From Faecalicatena contorta (GTDB taxonomy: Bacteria; Bacillota; Clostridia; Lachnospirales; Lachnospiraceae): a stretch of 64,000 nt of DNA. Position numbers and translations under genes: made by a program. This document shows positions 1 to 9,902 of this stretch, piece after piece. Numbering within the stretch: position 1 is the first letter of the stretch; each line of letters opens with the position of its first letter. The stretch is from positions 124,001-188,000 of the forward strand of contig NZ_JAFBIY010000002.1 in assembly GCF_021531975.1 (NCBI RefSeq), written 5' to 3'. Under the pieces are notes generated by a model. The model did not search any database. It saw nothing but the letters and a program-made list of their open reading frames with translations, and was not told where the DNA came from.

Positions 1-94
1 ATCCAATTCTTATCACGATTAACATCAAAAACGTATATCCGATTTTTTTGCGAATATCTTTAATTTGAAATGCTCTTCGGAATGTTTCTAACAT
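1..94 (-). CDS. secY: SecY preprotein translocase subunit, N-terminal fragment
   Basis: Partial gene cut by the window start; only 31 N-terminal residues are visible, beginning MLETFRRAF, followed by a basic stretch and the start of a first membrane segment. SecY is the channel subunit of the SecYEG translocon in the cytoplasmic membrane. The start ATG overlaps the rplO stop (TAATG), with AGAGGTG upstream inside rplO as ribosome binding site. The position directly after rplO is the standard spc-operon order and is the main reason for the call, together with the typical N-terminus. Confidence 0.9.
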   Translation of the reverse strand, partial: MLETFRRAFQIKDIRKKIGYTFLMLIVIRIG

Positions 95-534
95 TAGATC
101 ACCTCTGCTTTTCCACCTAACGCCTCAATCTTTGCAACAGCACCTGCGCTGAATGCATTTGCCTGAACTGTAAGCTTCTTTGTCAGTTCGCCATTTCCAA
201 GAATCTTAACACCATCTCTTGGGTTCTTTACGATTCCCTGCTCGATTAATGTCTCTACAGAAACAACAGCATCGTTTTCGAATACTTCAAGAGCGCTTAC
301 ATTAATACCAACGATTGTCTTAGAGTTTCTGTTAGTGAAACCTCTCTTTGGTATTCTTCTATATAATGGCATCTGACCACCTTCGAAACCAGGTCTTGTG
401 CCGCCTGAACGAGCCTTCTGACCTTTGTGTCCCTTACCGGCTGTCTTACCATTTCCAGAACCGTGTCCACGTCCTCTTCTGAAATTATCACTCTGTTTTG
501 CTCCATCAGCAGGTCTTAAGTTTGATAAATCCAT
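94..534 (-). CDS. rplO: 50S ribosomal protein L15
   Basis: 146 aa, the usual bacterial L15 length. L15 binds 23S rRNA late in large-subunit assembly. The Gly/Arg/Lys-rich N-terminal half ([20 protein letters not shown]) is the extended rRNA-binding tail; a compact domain follows from about residue 70. It is translationally coupled to secY downstream (TAATG) and lies 28 nt after rpmD. Confidence 0.98.
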   Translation of the reverse strand: MDLSNLRPADGAKQSDNFRRGRGHGSGNGKTAGKGHKGQKARSGGTRPGFEGGQMPLYRRIPKRGFTNRNSKTIVGINVSALEVFENDAVVSVETLIEQGIVKNPRDGVKILGNGELTKKLTVQANAFSAGAVAKIEALGGKAEVI

Positions 535-562
535 TGTGACACCTCCTTATCTGAATAATTAA

Positions 563-742
563 TTATGCTTCTTCTACTTTTACCAGGTATTCTACCTGTT
601 TGATCATACCTCTTGTTGCTGCATTATCCGGCAGTTCAACTGTCTTGTTTAACTTTCTTAAGCCTAATGCTTCTACAGTTCTCTTATGCTTCGGTACAGC
701 ACCAATTGTAGATTTTACTAATGTAACTTTTAAGTTTGCCAT
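563..742 (-). CDS. rpmD: 50S ribosomal protein L30
   Basis: 59 aa, normal for bacterial L30. The start chosen is the ATG of MANLKV because GGAGG lies 9 nt upstream; an in-frame ATG two codons earlier would be only 3 nt from it. L30 is a small non-universal large-subunit protein. Position between rpsE and rplO is canonical for the spc operon. Confidence 0.97.
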   Translation of the reverse strand: MANLKVTLVKSTIGAVPKHKRTVEALGLRKLNKTVELPDNAATRGMIKQVEYLVKVEEA

Positions 743-755
743 TTTCATCTACCTC

Positions 756-1265
756 CTAGCCTAAGATTTCTTCAACAGATTTACCGCGAAGCTTAGCAAC
801 TTCTTCCGGAGTCTTAACCTGACGTAATCCTTCGATTGTAGCAAGAACAACGTTCTGCTTATTGTTGGAACCAAGAGATTTTGTACGGATGTTCTTGATT
901 CCTGCCATCTCGATTACGGCACGGGCCGGACCACCGGCGATAACTCCAGTACCTTCCGGAGCCTTCTTAAGTAATACAGAAGCTCCTCCGAATTTACCGA
1001 TAAAATCATGTGTGATACTTTCATTTTCATCTAATGCTACAGAGATGAGGTTTTTAGCCGCATCTTCTTTTCCTTTACGAATTGCTTCCGGAATTTCAGT
1101 AGCTTTTCCTAAACCTGCACCAACATGGCCATTTCCATCGCCAACAACTACTAAAGCTGTGAATCTCATATTACGGCCACCCTTAACAACTTTGGTTACA
1201 CGTTTAATTGATACTACTTTTTCATTTAATTCTAACTGACTAGCATCAATACGTTCCTGTTTCAT
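756..1265 (-). CDS. rpsE: 30S ribosomal protein S5
   Basis: 169 aa. An N-terminal double-stranded-RNA-binding fold ([21 protein letters not shown], residues about 29-49) is followed by the S5 C-terminal domain. S5 sits near the mRNA entry and decoding region and affects translational accuracy. It is 13 nt upstream of rpmD and 14 nt after rplR, in conserved order. Confidence 0.98.
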   Translation of the reverse strand: MKQERIDASQLELNEKVVSIKRVTKVVKGGRNMRFTALVVVGDGNGHVGAGLGKATEIPEAIRKGKEDAAKNLISVALDENESITHDFIGKFGGASVLLKKAPEGTGVIAGGPARAVIEMAGIKNIRTKSLGSNNKQNVVLATIEGLRQVKTPEEVAKLRGKSVEEILG

Positions 1266-1279
1266 GTGTGCTCCTCCTT

Positions 1280-1648
1280 CTAGAAATTCAACCCAGCTTC
1301 TCTAGCTGCGTCTGCTAATGCCTGAATCTTACCCTGGTAAATAAATCCGCCTCTGTCAAAGACAACGTCTTTAATACCTTTCTCTAATGCCTTCTCAGCA
1401 ATCACTTTTCCCAAGTATGCTGCAGCAGCAACATCGTTCGTCTTCTCTAAGTTTGCTTTCACATCTTTCTGAAGAGTGGATGCGGAAACCAGAGTATTGT
1501 GAGCTGTATCATCAATGATCTGAGCATACATGTGATTGTTACTTCTAAATACCGCTAAACGTGGGCACTCAGCAGTACCGCTCAAACGGTTACGTAATTT
1601 TCTGTGTTTGTTAACACGAACTACACTTCTTGATTTTTTGCTAACCAT
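1280..1648 (-). CDS. rplR: 50S ribosomal protein L18
   Basis: 122 aa, typical length. L18 binds 5S rRNA with L5 and L25-type proteins and helps dock it on the large subunit. The basic N-terminus (residues 1-30) and the C-terminal [20 protein letters not shown] motif are family signatures. It sits between rplF and rpsE with a purine-rich Shine-Dalgarno. Confidence 0.98.
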   Translation of the reverse strand: MVSKKSRSVVRVNKHRKLRNRLSGTAECPRLAVFRSNNHMYAQIIDDTAHNTLVSASTLQKDVKANLEKTNDVAAAAYLGKVIAEKALEKGIKDVVFDRGGFIYQGKIQALADAAREAGLNF

Positions 1649-1665
1649 TTTTACACTCTCCTTTC

Positions 1666-2208
1666 TTATTTCTTACCTGTCTTACCGACTTTACGTCTGA
1701 TTACTTCATCAGCATACTTAATACCTTTGCCCTTATATGGCTCCGGTCTTCTCTTATCTCTGATTTCAGCCGCATACTGGCCTACTTTCTCTTTGCTGAT
1801 ACCTTTAACGATGATCTTGTTCTGTCCTTCTACAACAGTCTCAACACCTTCCGGATCGATCATCTCTACCGGGTGAGAATATCCAAGACTCAAGGTCAGC
1901 TTGTTACCGGACTTGGCTGCTCTGTAACCAACACCGTTTACTTCGAGCACCTTCTCGTATCCGTTGGATACACCGATAACCATGTTATTGATCAGAGTTC
2001 TTGTAAGACCATGTAAAGATTTCATTTTCTTTAAATCGTTTGGTCTTGTTACAACAACCTCTTCGCCTTCAACTTTGATTTCCATTTCAACCGGAAGCTC
2101 TCTTACAAGAGTTCCCTTTGGACCTTTTACAGTCACAACATTATTCTCTGCAACCTCAACAGTTACGCCTGCTGGAATTGCAACTGGCAGTCTTCCTATA
2201 CGTGACAT
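1666..2208 (-). CDS. rplF: 50S ribosomal protein L6
   Basis: 180 aa with the two tandem L6 domains; begins MSRIGRLPV and ends with the signature region [21 protein letters not shown]6 lies near the sarcin-ricin loop and supports factor binding. It is preceded by AAGGAGGAACAGGCA as ribosome binding site. A 68-nt gap to rpsH is longer than most gaps in this operon but shows no evident signal. Confidence 0.98.
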   Translation of the reverse strand: MSRIGRLPVAIPAGVTVEVAENNVVTVKGPKGTLVRELPVEMEIKVEGEEVVVTRPNDLKKMKSLHGLTRTLINNMVIGVSNGYEKVLEVNGVGYRAAKSGNKLTLSLGYSHPVEMIDPEGVETVVEGQNKIIVKGISKEKVGQYAAEIRDKRRPEPYKGKGIKYADEVIRRKVGKTGKK

Positions 2209-2276
2209 TGCCTGTTCCTCCTTAACTTAAATTCTCGGAATGAGCACTTGCCCACTCTGTTTTCAGTTTACACTTG

Positions 2277-2678
2277 TTACCAGATGAAGCAAAGAACCTC
2301 TCCGCCTACGCCAAGTTTTCTTGCTTCTTTATCTGTAATTACACCATGGTTTGTAGAAATGATAGCTGTTCCAAGTCCGCCGAATACCTTCGGTACATTG
2401 TCACTGCTTGCGTATACACGAAGACCTGGTTTGGAAATTCTCTTCAGTCCTGTGATAACTTTCTCATTCTTATCTGCACCATATTTTAATGTGATGTGAA
2501 TTGTCTTGAATGCGCCATCTTCAACGATGTCGTATTTCTCAATATATCCCTCATCCAATAAGATGTTAGCAATTGCAAGTTTCATCTTTGATGAAGGTAC
2601 ATCTACTGTATCATGTTTAGCAGTATTTGCATTACGGATTCTTGTAAGCATATCTGCGATTGGATCACTCATAGTCAT
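2277..2678 (-). CDS. rpsH: 30S ribosomal protein S8
   Basis: 133 aa. S8 is a primary 16S rRNA binder and, in enterobacteria, the translational repressor of the spc operon. The [14 protein letters not shown] start and the C-terminal [11 protein letters not shown] are strong family matches. Translation probably starts at the second codon (MSDPIA) or at the annotated Met; both have GGAGG within reach. Located directly after rpsN. Confidence 0.97.
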   Translation of the reverse strand: MTMSDPIADMLTRIRNANTAKHDTVDVPSSKMKLAIANILLDEGYIEKYDIVEDGAFKTIHITLKYGADKNEKVITGLKRISKPGLRVYASSDNVPKVFGGLGTAIISTNHGVITDKEARKLGVGGEVLCFIW

Positions 2679-2692
2679 TTGTCTTTACCTCC

Positions 2693-2878
2693 TTACCAAC
2701 TTGCCTTCTTAACACCTGGAATCTGTCCTTTGTATGCCAATTCGCGGAAGCAAACACGGCAGATGCCATATTTTCTCAAATATGCATGCGGACGTCCGCA
2801 AATTTTACAGCGATTGTATTCTCTTGTAGAGAATTTCTGCTTGCGCTGCTGTTTAACTTTCATTGCTGTCTTAGCCAT
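2693..2878 (-). CDS. rpsN: 30S ribosomal protein S14, zinc-binding type Z
   Basis: 61 aa, the short zinc-ribbon form of S14. Two CxxC pairs are visible (CKIC and CRVC, 16 residues apart), so this copy is zinc-dependent (C+ form). S14 is a late-binding protein of the 30S head. Position between rplE and rpsH is conserved in Firmicutes. Any zinc-independent paralogue would have to lie outside this window. Confidence 0.98.
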   Translation of the reverse strand: MAKTAMKVKQQRKQKFSTREYNRCKICGRPHAYLRKYGICRVCFRELAYKGQIPGVKKASW

Positions 2879-2889
2879 AATTTACCTCC

Positions 2890-3429
2890 TTATTTTGTAA
2901 ACGGCATGTTGAACTGCTTTAACAGCTCGCGAGCCTCTTCATCAGTTTTAGCAGTTGTAACAAAGATGATATCCATACCTCTTACTTTGTCAACCTTATC
3001 ATACTCAATCTCAGGGAAGATAAGCTGCTCTTTGATACCAAGAGCGTAGTTACCTCTACCGTCGAATGCGTTAGGATTTACACCTCTGAAGTCACGTACA
3101 CGAGGTAATGCAAGATTGATAAGACGATCAACGAACTCATACATCTTCTCGCCTCTCAGTGTAGTCTTGCATCCGATTGCCATTCCTTCTCTTAACTTGA
3201 AGTTAGCAACAGATTTCTTTGCTTTACATACAACAGCTTTCTGTCCTGTAATCTTTTCCATATCAGCGATTGCTGAATCTAAAAGTTTTGCATTGTCTTT
3301 TGCTTCACCGATACCCATGTTGATAACAACTTTATCGAGTTTCGGCACTTCCATAATATTTTTATATCCGAACTTTTTGATCATTGCGTCAACGATCTCG
3401 TTCTGATACTGTTCTTTCAGTCTACTCAA
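2890..3429 (-). CDS. rplE: 50S ribosomal protein L5
   Basis: 179 aa, usual length. L5 binds 5S rRNA and contacts the P-site tRNA. The motif [17 protein letters not shown] and the C-terminal [20 protein letters not shown] are family signatures. It is 11 nt upstream of rpsN and starts with GTAGACTG-type context after a GGAGG. Confidence 0.98.
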   Translation of the reverse strand: MSRLKEQYQNEIVDAMIKKFGYKNIMEVPKLDKVVINMGIGEAKDNAKLLDSAIADMEKITGQKAVVCKAKKSVANFKLREGMAIGCKTTLRGEKMYEFVDRLINLALPRVRDFRGVNPNAFDGRGNYALGIKEQLIFPEIEYDKVDKVRGMDIIFVTTAKTDEEARELLKQFNMPFTK

Positions 3430-3452
3430 AGCCCTGGACCTCCTTCCTCAAA

Positions 3453-3764
3453 TTAATCAATCACTTCGCCTGTTGATTTTGCGTAACGTACTTTCTTGTC
3501 TCCGTCCATTTTGATACCTACTCTTGTAGCTTTTCCTTTGTGCATATACATTACGTTAGAAGCATCAATAGGTCCTTCCTGATGAACGATTCCGCCGTTC
3601 TGGTTAGCTGCGCTTGGTTTTGTGTGCTTTGTCAGCATGTTAACGCCCTCTACAACTACCTTACCGTCTTTCTGGTTTACAGCGATGACTTTGCCTTCTT
3701 TATCTTTATCCTTACCAGCGATAACTTTAACAGTGTCGCCTTTTTTAATCTTTAACATTGACAT
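3453..3764 (-). CDS. rplX: 50S ribosomal protein L24
   Basis: 103 aa with an N-terminal KOW motif ([20 protein letters not shown]). L24 is one of two assembly initiators of the large subunit and binds the 5' end of 23S rRNA. The start MSMLK is supported by GGAGG 9 nt upstream. It lies 14 nt after rplN. Confidence 0.98.
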   Translation of the reverse strand: MSMLKIKKGDTVKVIAGKDKDKEGKVIAVNQKDGKVVVEGVNMLTKHTKPSAANQNGGIVHQEGPIDASNVMYMHKGKATRVGIKMDGDKKVRYAKSTGEVID

Positions 3765-3778
3765 CCCTTCGCACCTCC

Positions 3779-4147
3779 TTACAGTACTTCCGGAGCCAGG
3801 GACACAATTCTCATGAACTGTTTGTCACGAAGCTCTCTTGCTACAGGCCCGAAGATACGGGTTCCTCTTGGTGTCTTGTCATCTTTTATAATTACAGCAG
3901 CATTTTCGTCGAAACGGATATAAGAACCGTCTTTACGACGAGTACTATTTACAGTACGAACAACTACAGCTTTTACTACATCGCCTTTTTTAACAACGCC
4001 GCCTGGTGTTGCATCTTTAACAGTCGCAATGATTACATCTCCGATATTTGCATATCTTCTTGTTGAACCACCCATAACACGAATACACAGTAACTCTTTC
4101 GCACCTGTGTTGTCTGCTACTTTCAGTCTGCTTTCTTGCTGTATCAT
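3779..4147 (-). CDS. rplN: 50S ribosomal protein L14
   Basis: 122 aa, the invariant L14 length. [18 protein letters not shown] at the N-terminus and [14 protein letters not shown] near the C-terminus are nearly universal. L14 contacts helix 44 of 16S rRNA across the subunit interface. Follows rpsQ by 19 nt. Confidence 0.99.
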   Translation of the reverse strand: MIQQESRLKVADNTGAKELLCIRVMGGSTRRYANIGDVIIATVKDATPGGVVKKGDVVKAVVVRTVNSTRRKDGSYIRFDENAAVIIKDDKTPRGTRIFGPVARELRDKQFMRIVSLAPEVL

Positions 4148-4166
4148 GCAGGTTTCCCTCCTTATA

Positions 4167-4421
4167 CTATTTCACTTTCTCCATAACTTCAACAAGTCTC
4201 CATCTCTTATCTTTAGAGAGTGGTCTTGTTTCCATAACTTTTACCTTGTCACCAATGTTGCACTCATTTGCTTCATCATGTGCTTTTAATTTATAAGTTC
4301 TCTTTACGATCTTGCCGTAAAGTGGATGTTTTACATGATCTTCAACTGCAACTACTATGGTCTTATCCATTTTATTGCTGATAACTTTACCAACACGGGT
4401 TTTTCTAAGATTTCTTTCCAC
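4167..4421 (-). CDS. rpsQ: 30S ribosomal protein S17
   Basis: 84 aa OB-fold protein; the [20 protein letters not shown] start is diagnostic. S17 is an early-binding protein of the 30S body. It is separated from rpmC by 112 nt carrying an imperfect direct repeat, unusual in an otherwise tightly packed operon. Confidence 0.98.
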   Translation of the reverse strand: MERNLRKTRVGKVISNKMDKTIVVAVEDHVKHPLYGKIVKRTYKLKAHDEANECNIGDKVKVMETRPLSKDKRWRLVEVMEKVK

Positions 4422-4460
4422 AGTCTATACTCCTTTCACCTATATAATGAAGTTCTTTTC

Positions 4461-4532
4461 GCTAGGCTCGATAATACCTCGCCAATCTCAAAGAACGACC
4501 TACGTGCTAAGCTCGAAAGAACCTCGCTAATC
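4461..4532. repeat. Two 27-bp imperfect direct repeats inside the ribosomal operon
   Basis: Copies at 4461-4487 and 4506-4532 share GCTARGCTCGA then ACCTCGCYAATC, with start points 45 bp apart. They fill most of the 112-nt rpmC-rpsQ gap, and the second copy ends 1 nt before the rpmC stop codon. No ORF or clear hairpin is present. They look like small insertion-derived repeats or an RNA element; function unknown. Confidence 0.6.
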
Positions 4533-4533
4533 A

Positions 4534-4737
4534 CTATCGGCCAGCCTTCTCAGTGATTACTGTCTGGATTCTGGCAATATTTCTTCTTACTTCTTTGATT
4601 CTGCTTGTATTATCTAACTGATTTGTTGCGTTCTGGAATCTCAAATTAAAGAGTTCCTTTTTAGCAGCTACTAATTCTTCATTCAGCTCTGCAGCTGATT
4701 TTGTCTTTAAATCTTCTACAAATGCATTAATTTTCAC
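4534..4737 (-). CDS. rpmC: 50S ribosomal protein L29
   Basis: 67 aa, the usual two-helix L29 near the peptide exit tunnel, a docking site for trigger factor and SRP. The start chosen is a GTG (reading MKINAF) because GGCGGTGA is 7 nt upstream. This gives an 11-nt overlap with the end of rplP and suggests coupled translation. A start three codons earlier (also GTG) would place the codon inside the Shine-Dalgarno. Confidence 0.93.
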   Translation of the reverse strand: MKINAFVEDLKTKSAAELNEELVAAKKELFNLRFQNATNQLDNTSRIKEVRRNIARIQTVITEKAGR

Positions 4738-5164
4738 TGTTATCACCGCCTTCTAAATCTTCGCGTGAAACGATCTTACATTTACAAGGTAATTTGTGCA
4801 TTGCAAGACGCAGAGCTTCGCGAGCTACTTCTTCCGGTACACCGGCAAGTTCGAACATAACGCGGCCTGGTTTTACAACTGCTACCCAGTATTCTAAAGT
4901 TCCTTTACCGGAACCCATACGTGTTTCAGCTGGTTTTGTAGTTACAGGTTTATCCGGGAATATTTTGATCCATACTTTACCACCACGCTTGATATAACGA
5001 GTCATAGCAACACGGGCAGCCTCGATCTGGTTGGAACGGATCCAGCATGGTTCCATTGCAACGATACCATATTCACCATTTGTAATCTTGTTTCCACGGA
5101 GAGCTTTTCCTCTCATGGAACCACGGAATTGTTTACGACGTTTTACTCTTTTTGGCATTAACAT
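4727..5164 (-). CDS. rplP: 50S ribosomal protein L16
   Basis: 145 aa. L16 organises the A-site region of the peptidyl transferase centre. Signatures [21 protein letters not shown]-like N-terminus and [20 protein letters not shown] are clear, each broken here only for brevity. Lies 2 nt after rpsC and overlaps rpmC. Confidence 0.98.
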   Translation of the reverse strand: MLMPKRVKRRKQFRGSMRGKALRGNKITNGEYGIVAMEPCWIRSNQIEAARVAMTRYIKRGGKVWIKIFPDKPVTTKPAETRMGSGKGTLEYWVAVVKPGRVMFELAGVPEEVAREALRLAMHKLPCKCKIVSREDLEGGDNSEN

Positions 5165-5166
5165 GA

Positions 5167-5820
5167 TTATCTATCTCCTTCCTTTGATGCTTTTTCCGGA
5201 AGAACTTCGCCTTTGTAAATCCATACCTTAACACCAACTTTTCCGTAAGTTGTGTCAGCTTCAGCGAATCCGTAGTCAATGTCTGCTCTCAGTGTCTGAA
5301 GCGGAATTGTTCCCTCGCTGTAGAACTCTGTACGAGCCATATCAGCTCCGCCGAGACGTCCGGATACGGAAGTCTTAACACCAAGTGCTCCTGACTTCAT
5401 TGTTCTGGACATGCAGGATTTCATAGCACGTCTGAAAGAGATACGGTTCTCAAGCTGTAATGCGATGTTTTCTGCTACTAACTGAGCATCTTTATCCGGT
5501 CTCTTGATTTCTTTGATGTCAACAACTAATTTCTTATCAGTAAACTGTGCAAGCTCACCTTTTACTTTTTCGATCTCAGCTCCGCCCTTACCGATTACTA
5601 CACCAGGTTTTGCTGTATAAATTGTGATTTTAACGCGATCAGATGCTCTTTCGATCTCAATCTTAGAAACACCAGCGCTGTATAATCTCTTCTTAAGATA
5701 CGTTCTGATTTCATGGTCTTCTACCAGATAGTCTGCGAAATCTTTCTCTGCATACCATTTGGAGTCCCAGTCTTTAATTACACCGACTCTTAAGCCATGA
5801 GGATTAACTTTCTGTCCCAT
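5167..5820 (-). CDS. rpsC: 30S ribosomal protein S3
   Basis: 217 aa with a type-II KH domain ([17 protein letters not shown], residues about 74-90) and the S3 C-terminal domain. S3 lines the mRNA entry tunnel and contributes to ribosomal helicase activity. The start [13 protein letters not shown] is the universal S3 N-terminus. Follows rplV by 14 nt. Confidence 0.99.
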   Translation of the reverse strand: MGQKVNPHGLRVGVIKDWDSKWYAEKDFADYLVEDHEIRTYLKKRLYSAGVSKIEIERASDRVKITIYTAKPGVVIGKGGAEIEKVKGELAQFTDKKLVVDIKEIKRPDKDAQLVAENIALQLENRISFRRAMKSCMSRTMKSGALGVKTSVSGRLGGADMARTEFYSEGTIPLQTLRADIDYGFAEADTTYGKVGVKVWIYKGEVLPEKASKEGDR

Positions 5821-5834
5821 GATTGCCCTCCTTC

Positions 5835-6221
5835 TTATCTTTCATCAAGCACCAGTGTGATGTGGCTCAGTCTCTTCTCGATTCTGTATGCTCTACCCTG
5901 TGCTCTCGGTCTGATTCTCTTCATTGTTGGTCCTTTGTTTGCATAAGCCTCTGCAATATAAAGATTCTCAGCGTTCATACCGTTGTTATTCTCAGCATTT
6001 GCAATTGCTGACTCTAATAATTTCTTTATTAAACTAGAAGCATATCTTGGATTGTAAGTTAAAATACCAAGTGCTGTTGTTACATCCTTACCTCTGATGG
6101 CATCTAATACGAAGCATGCTTTCTGAACAGACACTCTTGCGTAAGATAACTTAGCAGAAGGTCTTGTATCTTTGTTAGCATTTCTCTCTCTCTTGATTTG
6201 GGATCTATGTCCTTTTGCCAT
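5835..6221 (-). CDS. rplV: 50S ribosomal protein L22
   Basis: 128 aa. L22 lines the narrow part of the exit tunnel with L4. The N-terminal extension before [15 protein letters not shown] is usual for Clostridia. The C-terminal beta-hairpin [18 protein letters not shown] is the tunnel-lining loop, where macrolide-resistance changes occur in other species; no deletion is evident. Confidence 0.98.
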   Translation of the reverse strand: MAKGHRSQIKRERNANKDTRPSAKLSYARVSVQKACFVLDAIRGKDVTTALGILTYNPRYASSLIKKLLESAIANAENNNGMNAENLYIAEAYANKGPTMKRIRPRAQGRAYRIEKRLSHITLVLDER

Positions 6222-6247
6222 GGATGAACCCTCCTTTCACAATGTAA

Positions 6248-6529
6248 TTATCTAACTCTTGATTTCTTTTCGTCTTTTCCATGTCCTCTGTATGTTCTGG
6301 TTGCTACGAACTCACCAAGTTTGTGTCCAACCATATCTTCTGTTACATATACAGGTACATGTTTTCTTCCGTCATGAACGGCGATTGTATGTCCAACCAT
6401 GCTTGGGAAGATTGTAGAACGACGGGACCATGTCTTGATAACGGACTTGTCACCGGAAGCGTTCATAGCGTCAACCTTCTTAAGCAGGCTTGCGTCTGCG
6501 AATGGTCCTTTTTTAACTGAACGTGCCAT
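6248..6529 (-). CDS. rpsS: 30S ribosomal protein S19
   Basis: 93 aa. [12 protein letters not shown] at the N-terminus and [17 protein letters not shown] near the C-terminus are universal. S19 forms a complex with S13 in the 30S head and contacts the A-site tRNA region. Located between rplB and rplV as in all S10 operons. Confidence 0.99.
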   Translation of the reverse strand: MARSVKKGPFADASLLKKVDAMNASGDKSVIKTWSRRSTIFPSMVGHTIAVHDGRKHVPVYVTEDMVGHKLGEFVATRTYRGHGKDEKKSRVR

Positions 6530-6552
6530 AGGTTCTAACCTCCTTGTGAAAA

Positions 6553-7395
6553 TTATTTAATCGCTTTACCATCTCTTCTTCTTACAATCATCTTGTTAGA
6601 AGACTTATTTTTCTTTCTTGTCTTAAGACCAAGTGCTGGCTTACCCCAAGGTGTACACGGACCCGGACGACCGATTCCTGTCTTACCTTCACCACCACCG
6701 TGCGGATGGTCATTCGGGTTCATTACAGAACCACGAACTGTTGGTCTGATACCCATGTGACGCTTACGTCCTGCTTTACCAATGTTGATCAGGTTGTGGT
6801 CACCATTTCCTACAACTCCTACAGAAGCTCTGCAGATGATCGGAACCATTCTCATCTCTCCTGATGGCAGACGAAGAGTTGCATATTTACCTTCTTTAGC
6901 CATTAACTGAGCGCTGTTTCCTGCAGAACGAACAAGCTGTCCACCCTTTCCAGGATATAACTCAATGTTGTGTACCTGTGTACCTACCGGAATCTCGGAA
7001 AGTGGAAGGCAGTTACCGATCAATACTTCAGCTCCCGGTCCATTCATTACTTTCCAGCCTACCTGCAGCCCTGCCGGTGCAAGGATGTAAGCTTTCTCAC
7101 CGTCTTCATAGCAGATAAGTGCGATGTTTGCTGTTCTGTTCGGATCATATTCGATACCAAGTACTGTTGCAGCGATTCCATCTTTATTTCTCTTGAAGTC
7201 GATAACTCTATATTTCTTCTTAGCTCCGCCTCCGCGGTGTCTAACTGTAATTTTTCCCTGATTGTTACGTCCTGCCTGTCTGCTCTTTGGAGCCAGTAAA
7301 GACTTCTCTGGTGTTGACTTTGTGATTTCTGAGAAATCAGAACCAGTCATCTGTCTTCTGGAAGGCGTATATGGGCGATATGTTTTAATTCCCAT
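6553..7395 (-). CDS. rplB: 50S ribosomal protein L2
   Basis: 280 aa. L2 is the most conserved large-subunit protein and supports subunit association and peptidyl transfer. The start at MGIKTYRPY is chosen because AAAGGAG lies 8-9 nt upstream; upstream in-frame codons do not match the family. The [20 protein letters not shown] segment holds the conserved His near the active centre. Confidence 0.98.
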   Translation of the reverse strand: MGIKTYRPYTPSRRQMTGSDFSEITKSTPEKSLLAPKSRQAGRNNQGKITVRHRGGGAKKKYRVIDFKRNKDGIAATVLGIEYDPNRTANIALICYEDGEKAYILAPAGLQVGWKVMNGPGAEVLIGNCLPLSEIPVGTQVHNIELYPGKGGQLVRSAGNSAQLMAKEGKYATLRLPSGEMRMVPIICRASVGVVGNGDHNLINIGKAGRKRHMGIRPTVRGSVMNPNDHPHGGGEGKTGIGRPGPCTPWGKPALGLKTRKKNKSSNKMIVRRRDGKAIK

Positions 7396-7481
7396 GATTG
7401 CTTCTCCTTTCAAATACTGTTTGTTATCACGGTTTCTATCCGTTTATTTTGCGCGCTTCGCGCGATGTGTGTTCGCGAATC

Positions 7482-7787
7482 TTACAGACCCTCGAAGATC
7501 TCAATATCTTTGCTGTCTTCTGTTAACTGAACGATTGCTTTCTTTGTTGCAGCAGTCTTTCCAAACTTGAATGTTCCACGAACTCTTCTTTTCTTTCCTT
7601 CGCAGTTCATTGTGTTAACGCTTTTTACTTTTGTTCCGTCGAACATTTTCTCAACAGCTTCTTTTACCTGAGACTTTGTTGCTTCCGGGTGTACAATGAA
7701 AGTATATTTCTTTTCTCCCATAAGCTCCATACTCTTCTCAGTTACAACTGGTTTAAGGATTACATCATAATACTGAATGTTTGCCAT
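7482..7787 (-). CDS. rplW: 50S ribosomal protein L23
   Basis: 101 aa. L23 surrounds the exit tunnel and is the main docking site for trigger factor and SRP. Motifs [13 protein letters not shown] and [18 protein letters not shown] are typical. The rplD stop and the rplW start share position 7787. An 86-nt gap to rplB contains a small GCGCG-CTT-CGCGC hairpin at about 7451-7463. Confidence 0.98.
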   Translation of the reverse strand: MANIQYYDVILKPVVTEKSMELMGEKKYTFIVHPEATKSQVKEAVEKMFDGTKVKSVNTMNCEGKKRRVRGTFKFGKTAATKKAIVQLTEDSKDIEIFEGL

Positions 7788-8407
7788 TATGCGTACACCT
7801 CCTCGATAGTAGCAACAGCAGCTTTCGTTGCGATTACTGTGTTGTATTTTAAGATGTCGTACACATTGATCGTATTAGTCTTAACCGTCTTAACATCTGC
7901 GATGTTCTTTGCGGACAGCTCTGCATTTACATTACCATCCTCTAATACTACTAATGCTTTCTTTACATCTAAGTTCTTTAATACATTTGCGAAATTCTTT
8001 GTCTTGATCTCGTTAAATGCAAGTTCATCAACTACGATGAATTTGTTCTCTTCTACTCTGGAAGTAAGCGCTGATTTAAGAGCCGCTCTCTTCTCTTTCT
8101 TATTCATCTTGAATGAATAATCTCTCGGTACCGGTGCGAATACAACTCCGCCGCCTGTCCACTGTGGAGCTCTTGTAGAACCCTGTCTTGCATGACCTGT
8201 TCCTTTTTGTCTCCATGGTTTTCTTCCGCCTCCGGAAACTTCAGAACGTGTCTTCGCTTTCTGTGTTCCCTGACGGTTATTTGCAAGCTGGTTAACAACT
8301 GCCATGTGTAAAAGATGTTCATTTACTTCAACACCAAATACCGCATCGCTTAAATCGATTGTTCCAACTTCTTTACCTTCGATATTATAAACAGATACGT
8401 TTGCCAT
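7787..8407 (-). CDS. rplD: 50S ribosomal protein L4
   Basis: 206 aa. L4 binds domain I of 23S rRNA and extends a loop into the exit tunnel; in gamma-proteobacteria it also represses the S10 operon through the mRNA leader. The tunnel loop region [20 protein letters not shown] is intact. A similar autogenous loop here would act on the leader at 9525-9738, but that is inference. Confidence 0.98.
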   Translation of the reverse strand: MANVSVYNIEGKEVGTIDLSDAVFGVEVNEHLLHMAVVNQLANNRQGTQKAKTRSEVSGGGRKPWRQKGTGHARQGSTRAPQWTGGGVVFAPVPRDYSFKMNKKEKRAALKSALTSRVEENKFIVVDELAFNEIKTKNFANVLKNLDVKKALVVLEDGNVNAELSAKNIADVKTVKTNTINVYDILKYNTVIATKAAVATIEEVYA

Positions 8408-8436
8408 CTTAAGTCTTCCTCCTTCCTCGTCAAAAC

Positions 8437-9117
8437 CTAGTTAGCTTTTACTGCTTCTTTAATAGTTACTAAACATTTCTTCGGTCCCGGTACAGATCCC
8501 TTAACCAGGAGCAGGTTGTTCTCTGCATCTACGCGTACAACTTCAAGATTCTGGATCGTGATCTTCTTGCTTCCCATGTGTCCAGGCATCTTTTTGCCCT
8601 TGAATACTTTGCTCGGATCAGAAGCAGCGCCGTTAGAACCTGCATGACGATGGAATTTAGAACCGTGTGTCATTGGTCCTCTGTGCTGGTTATGTCTCTT
8701 AATAGCACCCTGGAATCCTTTACCTTTAGAAACTGCAGTAGCATCAATCTTATCTCCAGCCTCAAAGATATCTACTTTGATTTCCTGTGCCAGTTCATAT
8801 TCACTTGCATTCTCGAACTTGAACTCTCTTACAAATCTCTTACCGGATACACCAGCTTTTGCAAAATGTCCCTGTTCAGCCTTTGTTACACCGTGACGGT
8901 GAACGATTTCTTTCTTACCACTCTTGTCTTTGTTAACGATCTTGTCTTTCTTGTCAACGAAACCAACCTGAACTGCTTCATATCCGTCGTTTTCAATCGT
9001 CTTGATCTGTGTTACTACACAAGGACCAGCCTGAAGTACAGTTACCGGTGTCAGTGTTCCGTCTTCATTGAAGATCTGAGTCATTCCGACTTTCGTAGCT
9101 AAAATAGCTTTCTTCAT
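8437..9117 (-). CDS. rplC: 50S ribosomal protein L3
   Basis: 226 aa, somewhat longer than the 209-212 aa of many bacteria, with extra charged residues around 70-100. L3 is an assembly initiator and its central loop reaches the peptidyl transferase centre ([20 protein letters not shown] region, the loop tied to pleuromutilin/linezolid sensitivity). Preceded by AGGAGG. Follows rpsJ by 73 nt. Confidence 0.98.
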   Translation of the reverse strand: MKKAILATKVGMTQIFNEDGTLTPVTVLQAGPCVVTQIKTIENDGYEAVQVGFVDKKDKIVNKDKSGKKEIVHRHGVTKAEQGHFAKAGVSGKRFVREFKFENASEYELAQEIKVDIFEAGDKIDATAVSKGKGFQGAIKRHNQHRGPMTHGSKFHRHAGSNGAASDPSKVFKGKKMPGHMGSKKITIQNLEVVRVDAENNLLLVKGSVPGPKKCLVTIKEAVKAN

Positions 9118-9190
9118 TATAAATACCTCCTGTGATTTACAGCGGAACGCACAATGGCGTTCATCCTAAATGTTAGGAATTACTGCATTC

Positions 9191-9508
9191 TTATTTGTTT
9201 TTCATTTTGATATCAATATAAACACCAGCTGGCATTTCCAGTCTTGACAGAGCATCTACTGTCTTCTGGGTTGGTGTAATGATATCGATGAGTCTCTTAT
9301 GAGTTCTCTGTTCAAACTGCTCTCTGGAGTCTTTGTATTTGTGAACAGCTCTTAAGATTGTTACAACTTCCTTTTTCGTAGGAAGTGGAACCGGTCCGCT
9401 CACCTGTGCTCCATTCTTCTTTACAGTTTCGATGATTTTCTTAGCGGATGCATCTACTAACTGATGATCATACGCCTTCAAAGTGATTCTCATTACTTGA
9501 CTTGCCAT
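9191..9508 (-). CDS. rpsJ: 30S ribosomal protein S10 (first gene of the operon)
   Basis: 105 aa. S10 belongs to the 30S head and, as NusE, also takes part in antitermination complexes. The [16 protein letters not shown] and [16 protein letters not shown] motifs are diagnostic. It is the promoter-proximal gene here; GGAGGCG is the ribosome binding site and a 5' leader of about 230 nt precedes it. Confidence 0.99.
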   Translation of the reverse strand: MASQVMRITLKAYDHQLVDASAKKIIETVKKNGAQVSGPVPLPTKKEVVTILRAVHKYKDSREQFEQRTHKRLIDIITPTQKTVDALSRLEMPAGVYIDIKMKNK

Positions 9509-9524
9509 AAAAAAAGTCGCCTCC

Positions 9525-9738
9525 TTTTCGTACTTTTTACTTCAGTACGACAAGCGGTGACTGTACACTCTCCCGTGTGTGTCGTGAGAAACTCACACGT
9601 TGTTACCACATCTCAGTGGCCGTTATAGTAGTTTCGTACAGTGACTTGTCGCCAGTTTCCTAACTTGACATTCGCTCCACGGAAAACCTACCATATTATA
9701 GGTAGCAACCTCACGCTTCACAGCTATCATGTCACAGC
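9525..9738 (-). promoter_or_regulatory. Structured 5' leader of the S10 operon
   Basis: Between the promoter and rpsJ the transcript can form several hairpins: CGTACT/AGTACG at 9529-9549; a long arm pairing 9549-9566 with about 9636-9651 (GACAAG/CTTGTC plus a 9-bp stretch with one mismatch); inside it GTGAG-AAA-CTCAC (about 9584-9596) and CCAC/GTGG (about 9606-9619); and CTACC/GGTAG at about 9688-9705. This fits an autogenous ribosomal-protein leader (L4-type), but no binding was shown and the identity is inference. Confidence 0.6.
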
Positions 9739-9744
9739 TCTCTT

Positions 9745-9773
9745 AGTATATATGATTCATTTCTCTTTTGCAA
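9745..9773 (-). promoter_or_regulatory. Sigma-A promoter for the S10 operon
   Basis: On the minus strand TTGCAA (9768-9773) and TATACT (9745-9750) are separated by exactly 17 bp. Transcription would start near 9738, giving a 5' leader of about 230 nt before rpsJ. No other comparable promoter is seen in the 394-bp gene-free stretch 9509-9902. Confidence 0.75.
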
Positions 9774-9902
9774 GTATTTTTAAATAAATATTGTATTTTT
9801 TTAGATACAATACCGACAACCTTCAAAAAAAGTTCTCCTTGTGAAAATCCATGTTTCCATGTAGAATAATGAATATAATCTAATTCAAGGGAGGTACTTA
9901 TC

